In this document: positions 36,823-43,503 of the stretch, piece after piece
Layout of the letters: each line of letters begins with the position of its first letter
How positions within the stretch are numbered: position 1 is the first letter of the stretch
IMG/VR virus record: IMGVR_UViG_3300009182_000114
Location: 1 to 44,031 of that record
Strand: one strand, 5' to 3'
Source of the DNA: a virus
DNA length: 44,031 nt
Made by a program: the position numbers and the translations under genes
Notes under the pieces: model-generated
The model's database searches: none
The model's input: only the letters and a program-made list of their open reading frames with translations
Told to the model about the DNA's origin: nothing

Positions 36823-37031
36823 GAGTTTACGTTCAAGAAGTTCGAGATGATTTCTTGAATCGCCTCCTCAATGTCATTGGACAGCTCGTTGATTTGGTCA
36901 TTGGTAAATGATCTACGGTCTTCCTCTGAGCCACCGTAGGTCGTCATTTCCTCTAGCTCGTCGACCGTCAAGCTTGAGTTGATAATTTTGTAATCCTTTG
37001 AGTAAGGAGTGTCGGTAATCTGTATTGTCAT
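36819..37031 (-). CDS. 70-aa acidic hypothetical, paralogue of the 68-aa protein at 30,788
   Basis: MTIQITDTPYSKDYKIINSS, then LTVDELEEMTTYGG and FTNDQINELSNDIEEAIQEI. Aligns end to end with the 30,788 protein. ATG 37031 follows AACGACGAAGGGATCCGAA. Heads the unit that runs to the 56-aa membrane gene. Confidence 0.68.
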   Translation of the reverse strand: MTIQITDTPYSKDYKIINSSLTVDELEEMTTYGGSEEDRRSFTNDQINELSNDIEEAIQEIISNFLNVNS

Positions 37032-37062
37032 TTCGGATCCCTTCGTCGTTGGGTTGATAGGC

Positions 37063-37075
37063 TAATTATAACAGG
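37063..37075 (-). promoter_or_regulatory. CCTGTTATAATTA promoter (copy 11)
   Basis: TATAAT ends 33 bases before ATG 37031. It begins 5 bases past the stop of the DUF7455-like gene. Confidence 0.78.
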
Positions 37076-37079
37076 TGCC

Positions 37080-37307
37080 TTAGGCAGATTGGCGCTCCCA
37101 GACTGGACCCAGCCATAGGAAGCCTTCCTCATCGTGAATGGCGAGAGCTTGGAGAACAAGAGAGTCCTTGTTCCGTTTGGCGTGATGACCGCAGAATAAA
37201 AGCTGACCGTTGAGAAAAATTGCGCGAACCTTTGCCGCTGCACTACATGTGTCGCATCGGTCCTCAGCCGTCAAGGCTGGAACCTCAGGCTTGGTTTGTG
37301 TTTGCAT
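37080..37307 (-). CDS. DUF7455-like small zinc protein
   Basis: 75 aa. RCDTCSAAAKVRAIFLNGQL followed by LLFCGHHAKRNKD matches the actinobacterial DUF7455 pattern (CxxC, then CGHH) that likely binds zinc. ATG 37307 has GGGAGGA 5 bases upstream; a longer frame to 37571 overlaps two genes and is rejected. The family is common in actinobacteria and their phages. Confidence 0.76.
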   Translation of the reverse strand: MQTQTKPEVPALTAEDRCDTCSAAAKVRAIFLNGQLLFCGHHAKRNKDSLVLQALAIHDEEGFLWLGPVWERQSA

Positions 37308-37503
37308 CGATGTCCTCCCACTCCGTAATGAATCGTGCCTCAAAGTCTTCAATCGGACGCTTGAGTCCGAGGTGTGCCATCTGAAGGTATCTCTCAACGT
37401 CCGCACGCTTGCGTGCCCGAAACTTAGAGATACGTTCGCCCGTGTAGACGTCAACGATTTCCCAGACGCCCGCTGATGCGTTCTTCTTTCTAGTCGCCGA
37501 CAT
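37285..37503 (-). CDS. 72-aa hypothetical protein
   Basis: MSATRKKNASAGVWEIVDVY, then TGERISKFRARKRADVERYL and an acidic C-terminus. Mixed charge and short length; a nucleic-acid-binding helix is possible. It overlaps the upstream stop by 14 bases and the next start by 23 bases. Confidence 0.62.
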   Translation of the reverse strand: MSATRKKNASAGVWEIVDVYTGERISKFRARKRADVERYLQMAHLGLKRPIEDFEARFITEWEDIDANTNQA

Positions 37504-37867
37504 AGATGTGAACCTCGCCCGCTCTTGCCGATGCTAGCTTTGCCGCTAGCTCTTGGAGCTGGGTAACCCATGCTTGTGACAGTGGGTGGTTGTATCCGTC
37601 ATCGTCCGGAGCGCCGGTGACAACGATGTTGCCCATGATGACGTCCGTCATGCCGAATGCCTTCTCCCAAAGATGCGTGCCGATGATGTTTGGTTCCATA
37701 CCGTTGATGAGCTTGCCCTCTTCGTTCACCCAGATGGTGAGGTCGTCCCGCAGGTCGACACATTGAATGAGTCCGCCAACCGCATCGCGCAGTTGCTCGT
37801 AGCTCTCAGTCTCGAGGTCAAGGACCTCGGTGGTGAAGTCGGTGTTGATGCGTAGTGCCGTCTTCAC
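37490..37867 (-). CDS. DUF3846-family protein
   Basis: 125 aa with GTG start overlapping the upstream TGA. YEQLRDAVGGLIQCVDLRDD, then IWVNEEGKLINGMEPNIIGT and DVIMGNIVVTGAPDDDG match DUF3846, common on phages, plasmids and mobile elements and of unknown function. Often linked with antirestriction genes in other genomes (family knowledge). Confidence 0.83.
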   Translation of the reverse strand: MKTALRINTDFTTEVLDLETESYEQLRDAVGGLIQCVDLRDDLTIWVNEEGKLINGMEPNIIGTHLWEKAFGMTDVIMGNIVVTGAPDDDGYNHPLSQAWVTQLQELAAKLASARAGEVHIYVGD

Positions 37868-38010
37868 TCTGTCACCGCGAACTTATGAATGTTGCCGTCC
37901 GCATCCTCGCGAACGCCGGTGTAGATGATAACCTGTCCGTCGTTGTCCTGGTCAAGTACCGCGTTAGGGAGTACCTGTAGGATCTGTCCAACCATTTCAT
38001 CGAATGTCAT
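37864..38010 (-). CDS. 48-aa small conserved actinophage protein
   Basis: Read from the gap: MTFDEMVGQILQVLPNAVLD, then QDNDGQVIIYTGVREDADGN. The pattern MTFDEM...LPNA...EDNDGQ-IIYT recurs in actinophages (my recollection), function unknown. AACGACGGAAGGAAACAAA precedes ATG 38010; stop and next start overlap as GTGA. Confidence 0.73.
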   Translation of the reverse strand: MTFDEMVGQILQVLPNAVLDQDNDGQVIIYTGVREDADGNIHKFAVTE

Positions 38011-38036
38011 TTTGTTTCCTTCCGTCGTTGTTAGGA

Positions 38037-38049
38037 TAATTATATCAGG
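38037..38049 (-). promoter_or_regulatory. CCTGATATAATTA promoter (copy 12), containing a stop codon
   Basis: TATAAT ends 28 bases before ATG 38010. The TAA inside TATAAT (38040-38042) is the stop of the 83-aa gene. Confidence 0.79.
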
Positions 38050-38291
38050 TGGGTTTTACTGATCTCCTGTGCCATCCGCTTTAGCTCCTCGTCACTTGTC
38101 GGGTTTGCCGCAAGAACGGTAAGCGAGTGGACGAGCATCTTTAGCTCGTTCCCATCCAGTTCTATCACGTACTCATTAAGAAGTTTGTCGACCTGGTCTG
38201 CAAACTTCTCCGGGTTATCACGTGTAGCTCTAGCCAGTGTCACTAAAGCCACGGCGGCAGTGAAGCCTGCCGGGTGTTCGAGCTTTGTCAT
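38040..38291 (-). CDS. 83-aa helical hypothetical protein
   Basis: ATG 38291 overlaps the upstream TAA (TAATG). MTKLEHPAGFTAAVALVTLA, then KFADQVDKLLNEYVIELDGN and a helical end. Predicted all-alpha; unknown family. It shares the transcript with the Myb-like gene. Confidence 0.64.
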   Translation of the reverse strand: MTKLEHPAGFTAAVALVTLARATRDNPEKFADQVDKLLNEYVIELDGNELKMLVHSLTVLAANPTSDEELKRMAQEISKTHLI

Positions 38292-38572
38292 TACATCTCG
38301 CAATCGCATTTAGTAAGCCAGCATTGTGGGCAGGCTTGGACTTGTGGGGCAGGGGTTGTTTGCTTTCTTGCCTTGGTGAGCCCGTTGGCTCCAAGATAAG
38401 TTTGGACGGCATAGTAGGTACGCCCAAGAATAATTGCAATGTCGGTGACTGAAACGTTAGCCTCACGGAGATCTTTTAGCTTATTGATCTCTGTAATGGT
38501 CCACTCGTTTCCAGCGGACACTGCAGCAAGGAGGGTAAAGTTTTGGTACTGGTGCTGGTATTCATTATGCAT
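38291..38572 (-). CDS. Myb/SANT-like DNA-binding protein with C-terminal Cys cluster
   Basis: 93 aa from ATG 38572, which follows GGATTGGAGATCCAT. NEWTITEINKLKDLREANVS, then VTDIAIILGRTYYAVQTYLG matches a Myb-like or GcrA-like HTH (Trp at start, LGRTYxAV recognition helix). C-terminus ACPQCWLTKCDCEM may bind zinc. Probably a small regulator. Confidence 0.72.
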   Translation of the reverse strand: MHNEYQHQYQNFTLLAAVSAGNEWTITEINKLKDLREANVSVTDIAIILGRTYYAVQTYLGANGLTKARKQTTPAPQVQACPQCWLTKCDCEM

Positions 38573-38599
38573 ATGGATCTCCAATCCGGTTCGTTAGGA

Positions 38600-38612
38600 T
38601 AATTATATCAGG
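38600..38612 (-). promoter_or_regulatory. CCTGATATAATTA promoter (copy 13)
   Basis: TATAAT ends 29 bases before ATG 38572. The leader is of the GGATTGGAGATCC type. Confidence 0.79.
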
Positions 38613-38615
38613 TGC

Positions 38616-38933
38616 CTATCCTACCTGGAGCAGGTCTCCACAGAGACCGCAGTAGTACGCATCGCCTAACCTGGAGTTCTCATCGAACTCGTGGACCATG
38701 TCGTCCTTTGGGTGTATGCACACTGGCTTGCCGTCATCATCGTTCACAAGTGTCGAGACACTGAAGTCAAGTTCGATACCGCGGTTGCGTTCCTGTGCAT
38801 TGGGCAAGTCGGAGATGTTGATCTCGTCGTTCTCTGCCTGGCGCATGAGTTCTCGTGCGTGCGCGTCGCTGTCTGCCTCGAACCAGACCTGGTTCATTGA
38901 GACCTCGTTGAATCTAAACGTGTATGTTGCCAT
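38616..38933 (-). CDS. 105-aa hypothetical with C-terminal CGLCG
   Basis: ATG 38933 with AACGACGGAAGGATACGGA; a longer frame to 39038 crosses the hairpin and is rejected. MATYTFRFNEVSMNQVWFEA, then SDAHARELMRQAENDEINIS and YYCGLCGDLLQ at the end with CIHPKD upstream. Likely zinc-binding C-terminus; otherwise unknown. Confidence 0.67.
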   Translation of the reverse strand: MATYTFRFNEVSMNQVWFEADSDAHARELMRQAENDEINISDLPNAQERNRGIELDFSVSTLVNDDDGKPVCIHPKDDMVHEFDENSRLGDAYYCGLCGDLLQVG

Positions 38934-38959
38934 TCCGTATCCTTCCGTCGTTGTGTGTA

Positions 38960-38989
38960 GTGTGACTGGGTCTTTCGACCCAGTCACAC
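38960..38989 (-). terminator. 13-bp GNRA hairpin
   Basis: GTGTGACTGGGTC-GAAA-GACCCAGTCACAC on the minus strand, a perfect 13-bp stem with a GAAA tetraloop. No U tract follows; 19 bases later comes the next start-associated motif. Possible terminator, processing site or 5' stabiliser. Confidence 0.65.
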
Positions 38990-39034
38990 CGTAGTGCACT
39001 TTTGGAACTCGAGCCACGTACTCCGACCTAAGCC

Positions 39035-39238
39035 TCACTTGCCGAACAAGAAGAGAGCGACTCTTCCGCTAACGTTCGGTAGACTGTTGACTAGGTCTGT
39101 GCCCTCCGCAACTGCGACCTGCGCCGCATACCCACCACGCCTCAAGGCGCTAGGGAACTCTTCATCCTGATTGCCCTTCTCCGGAGTACTCTGCCAGAAG
39201 CAGAACCGTTATGGTCGGTCAGGAATCCGTTCCTCCAT
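39035..39238 (-). pseudogene. interrupted 67-codon ORF with in-frame TAA at codon 10
   Basis: ATG 39238 reads MEERIPDRP, then TAA at 39209-39211, then 57 sense codons RFCFWQSTPEKGNQDEEFPS, LRRGGYAAQVAVAEGTDLVN and VSGRVALFLFGK to TGA 39035. The downstream part reads as a natural protein, but no ATG, GTG or TTG with a Shine-Dalgarno restores it. An alternative CTG (39223) after GGAGGA is out of frame with it. The unit has an exact promoter, 18 bases before ATG. Likely a decayed gene, a recent frameshift or nonsense, or programmed read-through. Confidence 0.6.
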
Positions 39239-39254
39239 ATTTAGTTTGTTAGGA

Positions 39255-39267
39255 TAATTATATCAGG
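39255..39267 (-). promoter_or_regulatory. CCTGATATAATTA promoter (copy 14), overlapping a stop codon
   Basis: TATAAT ends 18 bases before ATG 39238 of the interrupted ORF. TGA 39263-39265 of the upstream gene lies in the element. Confidence 0.77.
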
Positions 39268-39532
39268 TCGGCATACTATTGGAGTCGCCTGGAGTAATAC
39301 GAAGCATGATGTTGCCGTTGTGTGCATGATACTGACTCAACACGTCGTAAAGAAGATTTGCGATGTCTGGCTTTAGCTCGTACTCCGCGGAGCCTTCATC
39401 ACTGGTGTATAGGAACGTGTTGGCAGAGATTGGAAACTGCTGGCTGCCGCTTCGAATGAAGACAACACGCTCATCGTGCATTCGCTCATAGCCTTGTTCA
39501 AGGCCGTCAAGATTTATGTTCTGGTCTGACAT
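39263..39532 (-). CDS. 89-aa hypothetical protein
   Basis: MSDQNINLDGLEQGYERMHD, VVFIRSGSQQFPISANTFLY, then IANLLYDVLSQYHAHNGNIM. Unknown family. GAAAGGCACCC precedes ATG 39532, and a terminator lies between it and the upstream gene, with no promoter element of its own, so expression may be by read-through. Confidence 0.65.
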   Translation of the reverse strand: MSDQNINLDGLEQGYERMHDERVVFIRSGSQQFPISANTFLYTSDEGSAEYELKPDIANLLYDVLSQYHAHNGNIMLRITPGDSNSMPT

Positions 39533-39557
39533 GGGTGCCTTTCGGTTTGGTTGTGAG

Positions 39558-39583
39558 AAAACCCGCTGGGGTTACCAGCGGGT
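39558..39583 (-). terminator. intrinsic terminator between two small genes
   Basis: ACCCGCTGG/CCAGCGGGT 9-bp stem with a 5-base loop, then TTT on the minus strand (GGGTTTTCT). Short U tract suggests partial termination. Confidence 0.75.
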
Positions 39584-39598
39584 CTCTCTTGCAGACTC

Positions 39599-39949
39599 TT
39601 AGAGAGTCTTGATGAATGTGTAGGGTGTTGATACCAATGTTGCGTCGTAAGCTTCTGGGAAAGCAGACTGTAGAACCTTACGGTCAATCTTGGAATTTGA
39701 TGAGTGAGCAAGCTTGAAGCGTTCCACTCCGCGGATTACTCCGACTTCAGCGTCTCCGAGAAGAACGCGAAGACGAGCTTCAGCTTCTTCCTTTTGAGTT
39801 TCAAGGGCCTTGATGGCTTCCTTTGCAGCGATGAACTTTGCCAAAGCCTTTTCAGCATCTGTAGCTGTAAGGTCAATGACGGGTGTTGCGATTGTTGCAG
39901 TCGTTGCAGTTGTTACTGTTGTGACTGCGGATGATGTCTTTGTAGACAT
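39599..39949 (-). CDS. 116-aa coiled-coil hypothetical protein
   Basis: ATG 39949 with ATGACGAAGGGACACCAA. Thr/Ala-rich N-terminus, then a helical KALAKFIAAKEAIKALETQK-EEAEARLR segment, LLGDAEVGVIRGVERFKLAH and TPYTFIKTL end. The helix followed by a GDAEVG strand resembles small phage proteins near recombination genes (for example YqaJ-linked), but none of those genes is seen here. Confidence 0.62.
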   Translation of the reverse strand: MSTKTSSAVTTVTTATTATIATPVIDLTATDAEKALAKFIAAKEAIKALETQKEEAEARLRVLLGDAEVGVIRGVERFKLAHSSNSKIDRKVLQSAFPEAYDATLVSTPYTFIKTL

Positions 39950-40000
39950 TTGGTGTCCCTTCGTCATTTTCACCGGAACCGGTTGGTTTCGATGTTAGGA

Positions 40001-40013
40001 TAATTATATCAGG
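40001..40013 (-). promoter_or_regulatory. CCTGATATAATTA promoter (copy 15)
   Basis: TATAAT ends 53 bases before ATG 39949, a long leader containing ATGACGAAGGGACACC. Confidence 0.77.
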
Positions 40014-40019
40014 TAGGGC

Positions 40020-40065
40020 CCGACAAGGGCGGGACAATCTGACGGAAGGTTACCGCCCCTGTCGG
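40020..40065 (-). terminator. 13-bp hairpin after the VWA gene
   Basis: CCGACAAGGGCGG and CCGCCCCTGTCGG pair over 13 positions with one A-C mismatch (C-A on the plus strand). No U tract; the next promoter begins 7 bases further left. Same layout as at 41,916. Confidence 0.6.
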
Positions 40066-40074
40066 AGATTAGGT

Positions 40075-41859
40075 TTAGGCTGCCGTTCTAGCGGTAACCT
40101 TGGTTAGCGCCTGGGCTGCAGCCTTTCCGATTTCGGTGGCTGCCGTAGCAGGGTTCATGTCGCCCTCTAGGACGACACCATCGGTGTTCTGTAGAATATG
40201 GCGAGGTTGGTATGAGTGGTCGAATGGGAGCCACAGAACTGCAACGCCCATGTCGTGGCAACGCTTCATCCAATGCTTTGCCTTCTCTGTCTCCTCCGGA
40301 GTGTAGCACCCATCACTTACAACTACAAGTAAGCGAGCGCCGCGCCCATGCAAGAGATTTAGTGAACCGTCTAAAGCTTTGAACGCCTTGTTGAACTTTT
40401 CAGTTCCATCAGGTGCAGTGTAGACATTTACCTCAGGAAGGTGTTGCCCTGCCTTGAGTGTTGGGAATACATCTGAACCGTAGTACACCATCGCTGCGCG
40501 TCCTTGAACTCGACGAACCGCTTCACTCATAACCCAGGCAGTCACTGCCATTGGTTGCATAGCAGAACTCATTGAACCTGAGATGTCTACCATCACGCCA
40601 ACAGTAAGTGTTGGGTCCTCGGTGTGCTTACGAACAGTGCGCTTCCAAGGTTCTGTGGTTGCCATCGCACCCTTTGCCTTTAGAGCAGCAGCTTGAACTG
40701 CAGCGCGGGTGTTCAACTTTCCTGGAGGAAGCATTGATGATACCTCGACTGCATCACGCTCACGATACTTTGCACGTTCTAGCATTGTTGCAACCTTTAC
40801 GGCTGCCGCGCGCTCTGGTCCAGTTGGCATGCGCTTCTCTGAGAGACGTGAACCTGTCTTTGTAAAAGGTTGTGGGCCAGTGCCACGAGAGAATACATCG
40901 ACTGCAGTGTCCTTGTGGTCCTTAGCTTCTTTTGATTCGCTAGCTTTTGTCTTAGCGATTTCCTGCCACTCTTCAGTTGTCTGTTGGTCATCAACATCTT
41001 CCTGTGCATTGATACCGCATACCTCGGCAGCATCTGCTAAAGCGTCAAGTAGATCTTCAATAAACTGTTGTCCTGCTTCATCAGGAGTTCCTCCCTCTGT
41101 TTCACCACGCTCTGTGGCAGCATCCTCAACAAGCTTTGCCCACTCCTTTGCAAGTTCATAGAGTGGCTCAGAGTTGTAGTGGATGTCGTGCATTTGGAAG
41201 CGACCCCACACTGAGCGAAGTTTGACAAGTAGGTCCTCGCCAATAAACTCCTCAAGTAGTTCTGCAAGTTCCTCAACGTCCTCACGCTCTAGAACGTCAG
41301 CGTCAAGGCGAGCAAGTGTAAGCGCAGCAAGATGCGCTGCCGCACGAGTAGATGAAAGTTCTTTTAAGTTTTCGCGGGCATCTGCAAGTACGATGTCAAG
41401 AGCACAGGAACGAAGGAACGCACGATTTTGTGGAGTCTCTGTGACGCCATGTGCTTCGATTCGTGATTCCTCAAGGATACTGATCGCGTGGAACTCAGCT
41501 TTGCTTAGCTCTGCGTTCGCTTTTGCAAGATCCCATCGTGAGTACTTGGCATGTAATGCCTCGTGGAAGATCGCACCTGAGGCGCGAGGAAAGTCGAATT
41601 GTGTTTCACGTAGTGTGATGTCGCCAATTTGTTCAGGGGTTACACCCTTTCCAAAAGCAATGTCAACGTTTACCTCAACCTCAGCAAGTGGTGGGTTGAA
41701 GCAGGCTGGTGCGTCTCCTCCAGCTCCGGGTCCAACGTAGGCAACGATGTCTGAGCGTCCTGCCCATTCGTTTACTAGTCGACCAAGCTGGGCTCCGGTG
41801 CGTAGCCACTCCGGTGGAGTTGCCGCAGCGCGGGTACCTTCGATCTTGATGTGAGCCAT
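40075..41859 (-). CDS. VWA-domain protein with HExxH metallopeptidase-like motif (CobT/MoxR-partner type)
   Basis: 594 aa from ATG 41859, which follows ATGACGGAAGGAAACCAA. Residues ~95-110 contain SGAIFHEALHAKYSRW (H99, E100, H103) and SILEESRIEAHG near 127-137, the arrangement of a zinc metallopeptidase with a third acidic ligand. The centre is acidic and charged. Residues ~418-590 are a VWA domain: GVMVDISGSMSSAM with the metal site D425-S427-S429 and VVVSDGCYTPEE. VWA proteins of this sort work with MoxR AAA+ ATPases to insert cofactors or remodel targets (established for CbbQ/CbbO, NorQ/NorD). Its partner is the next gene upstream. Substrate unknown. Confidence 0.85.
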   Translation of the reverse strand: MAHIKIEGTRAAATPPEWLRTGAQLGRLVNEWAGRSDIVAYVGPGAGGDAPACFNPPLAEVEVNVDIAFGKGVTPEQIGDITLRETQFDFPRASGAIFHEALHAKYSRWDLAKANAELSKAEFHAISILEESRIEAHGVTETPQNRAFLRSCALDIVLADARENLKELSSTRAAAHLAALTLARLDADVLEREDVEELAELLEEFIGEDLLVKLRSVWGRFQMHDIHYNSEPLYELAKEWAKLVEDAATERGETEGGTPDEAGQQFIEDLLDALADAAEVCGINAQEDVDDQQTTEEWQEIAKTKASESKEAKDHKDTAVDVFSRGTGPQPFTKTGSRLSEKRMPTGPERAAAVKVATMLERAKYRERDAVEVSSMLPPGKLNTRAAVQAAALKAKGAMATTEPWKRTVRKHTEDPTLTVGVMVDISGSMSSAMQPMAVTAWVMSEAVRRVQGRAAMVYYGSDVFPTLKAGQHLPEVNVYTAPDGTEKFNKAFKALDGSLNLLHGRGARLLVVVSDGCYTPEETEKAKHWMKRCHDMGVAVLWLPFDHSYQPRHILQNTDGVVLEGDMNPATAATEIGKAAAQALTKVTARTAA

Positions 41860-41891
41860 TTGGTTTCCTTCCGTCATTTGTACTGATGGGA

Positions 41892-41904
41892 TAATTATAT
41901 CAGG
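41892..41904 (-). promoter_or_regulatory. CCTGATATAATTA promoter (copy 16)
   Basis: TATAAT ends 34 bases before ATG 41859, giving the VWA gene its own promoter separate from the AAA+ gene. Confidence 0.79.
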
Positions 41905-41915
41905 TGCCCCAGTTT

Positions 41916-41943
41916 GGAGGGTAGGCACCCATACCTACCCTCC
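41916..41943 (-). terminator. 10-bp hairpin after the MoxR-like gene
   Basis: GGAGGGTAGG/CCTACCCTCC perfect 10-bp stem with an 8-base loop, 21 bases past the stop. No U tract. Confidence 0.6.
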
Positions 41944-41963
41944 AGGGCAGCCAAGGTCTAGCC

Positions 41964-42947
41964 CTAGATCTTGGCTGGTCGGCAGTCTTCGCCGAACGCC
42001 CTAGTGAACACGTCCGCAACGACGGGGCGGTCGAGTTCAGGCGACGCGGCGAGTAAGTTCGCGATTGCGAACTTGGTGCCGAAGTCTTTTGCAATGTCGC
42101 GGAAGGCAAGGAGCTCACGCATTTGTGGAGCCCATGAGGTTTCACCTGCCAGTTGCTTCTTTGCAAGATTTTGTGCAGCGGTAACGATTGTTGTTGGAGC
42201 ACCAAGCTTACGAGCAAGTGTCCAGTCAGTGGTCATCTCTGCTTGAAGTACGAAGCGAGATAGAAGAGCTTCCGATAGTCGAACTCCGGGAGCGTTTGGG
42301 TTGGTTGCTGCAATTACGTAGAACCCATCTTTTGCTTTGACAGTTCCACGCTCTGGGTTTGCAGTGACTGTGTACTCCTTGGTTCCGTCCATCAGAGAGT
42401 AAGTTCCTGCTAGAACCTTTGGATCAACGAGACCGACCTCGTCGATGAAGAGTGGCTTACCTTCCTCGGCAGCACGAAGTAGTGGACCATCGACCCACTC
42501 GTATCCACCTGAAGGTGTTTGGATGTATCCGCCAATGAAGTCTGAAAGTTCAGTGTCTCCTGTACCGAGAACTGTTTCAACCTCATCGAGGAAGGCTGCT
42601 TGGACAAGTGCTGTCTTACCGCAACCGGGTGAACCGTAGATAAGAATTGGTTGGTTATTAGTGCGCGCCTTGCGAAGAACCTGCACGTCATCGTGCTCGC
42701 CCCACTTACGTGCAAAGTAGTACTCGCCATTTGGTCGAATGTACTTCTCTTCACCAAGCATTGCGTCAGCAGAGATCACAGGGACAACTTTCTTTGGAGC
42801 GGCAGTTCGGGCAGTTGCTCTTCCAGGTGCTGGCATGAGCGCATCAAGCTTCGAACCTAGTTCGGAGTTGACGCTCTGGGTTGTGACGCCTAGTAAGGCA
42901 TCTGTCAATCCAGGGTACAACTTATCGTACTCTGAAGTTTCCATCAT
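41964..42947 (-). CDS. MoxR/CbbQ-type AAA+ ATPase
   Basis: 327 aa. Walker A GSPGCGKTAL (residues ~105-114), Walker B PLFIDEVGL (~165-173), sensor-1 AATNPNAPG and arginine finger LLSRFVLQ define a MoxR-clade AAA+ protein. The ~80-residue N-terminal extension is low complexity. ATG 42947 or the adjacent ATG follows AACGACGAAAGGAAGTA. The VWA gene follows after its own promoter. The pair is expected to form a chaperone-like complex (inference from family). Confidence 0.88.
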   Translation of the reverse strand: MMETSEYDKLYPGLTDALLGVTTQSVNSELGSKLDALMPAPGRATARTAAPKKVVPVISADAMLGEEKYIRPNGEYYFARKWGEHDDVQVLRKARTNNQPILIYGSPGCGKTALVQAAFLDEVETVLGTGDTELSDFIGGYIQTPSGGYEWVDGPLLRAAEEGKPLFIDEVGLVDPKVLAGTYSLMDGTKEYTVTANPERGTVKAKDGFYVIAATNPNAPGVRLSEALLSRFVLQAEMTTDWTLARKLGAPTTIVTAAQNLAKKQLAGETSWAPQMRELLAFRDIAKDFGTKFAIANLLAASPELDRPVVADVFTRAFGEDCRPAKI

Positions 42948-42983
42948 TACTTCCTTTCGTCGTTTGGCTGGGTGGCCGTAGGA

Positions 42984-42996
42984 TAATTATATCAGG
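42984..42996 (-). promoter_or_regulatory. CCTGATATAATTA promoter (copy 17), overlapping a stop codon
   Basis: TATAAT ends 38 bases before ATG 42947. TGA 42992-42994 of the upstream 153-aa gene supplies the TG. Confidence 0.79.
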
Positions 42997-43453
42997 CGAA
43001 TAGAGACTCGCCGAAGTTTAGAGCGCGGCGGCAACGAGTGATGCGACCGAGAATTTTGTAAGGAGTCTTACCTTGGCGGATATCTTGCATATCCTCAGGG
43101 GTTACCTCAACTGCAATTGGTTGCTTGTACAACGTGTAACCTTTTGCGATGAGCTGGTTGAACAGGTTGTTTGTAAATGAGATGCGATCTGGGAACGTAG
43201 CTTTTGCGTGGTCAGTTCCAAGTTGTAGAATTGCCCCAGATGATGAGTCAACTTCACTGATAGTACTTGAAGCGATTGCGCGCCATGATCTACGTGGTGT
43301 TGCCGCAGAGATACTTCTACGGTAGCATGTCATTGGCACTGTCTTACCTGCAATGGACGTTAGTCCCTCAGGGGTAATGATAACCTGAGTTGTTTGGGAA
43401 CCGGACCTCAATTCGAGATACAGCGCCTTTCCGACAACTGATGTGTTTGTCAT
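42992..43453 (-). CDS. 153-aa hypothetical protein
   Basis: MTNTSVVGKALYLELRSGSQ, YRRSISAATPRRSWRAIASS, FTNNLFNQLIAKGYTLYKQP, then KILGRITRCRRALNFGESLF. Basic and mixed alpha/beta; no family recognised. AACGACGGAAAGGACACACCC precedes ATG 43453. Directly upstream of the MoxR/VWA pair, so a functional link is possible. Confidence 0.68.
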   Translation of the reverse strand: MTNTSVVGKALYLELRSGSQTTQVIITPEGLTSIAGKTVPMTCYRRSISAATPRRSWRAIASSTISEVDSSSGAILQLGTDHAKATFPDRISFTNNLFNQLIAKGYTLYKQPIAVEVTPEDMQDIRQGKTPYKILGRITRCRRALNFGESLFA

Positions 43454-43490
43454 GGGTGTGTCCTTTCCGTCGTTTGGTGGTGCGTTGGGA

Positions 43491-43503
43491 TAATTATATC
43501 AGG
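43491..43503 (-). promoter_or_regulatory. CCTGATATAATTA promoter (copy 18)
   Basis: TATAAT ends 39 bases before ATG 43453. TTGACT at 43515-43520 lies 16 bases upstream of TATAAT, a partial -35 that other copies lack. Confidence 0.8.

Noticed and set aside
37308-37571. N-terminal extension of the DUF7455-like gene
   Set aside because: The extension overlaps the 72-aa and DUF3846 genes and lacks a ribosome-binding site, while ATG 37307 has GGGAGGA.
38990-39035. tRNA gene suggested by a GGCTCGAGTTCC stretch
   Set aside because: No matching acceptor stem, anticodon arm or D arm can be built around it; no other tRNA was seen in the window.
41183-41740. Plus-strand 185-codon frame opposite the VWA gene
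   Set aside because: Ser/Ala/Arg-rich antisense of a clear coding gene with strong motif support on the other strand.
40075-42947. Cobaltochelatase (CobS/CobT) for cobalamin synthesis
   Set aside because: The AAA+/VWA architecture matches, but no cobalamin gene is nearby and CobN is absent, so a pathway role is unsupported.
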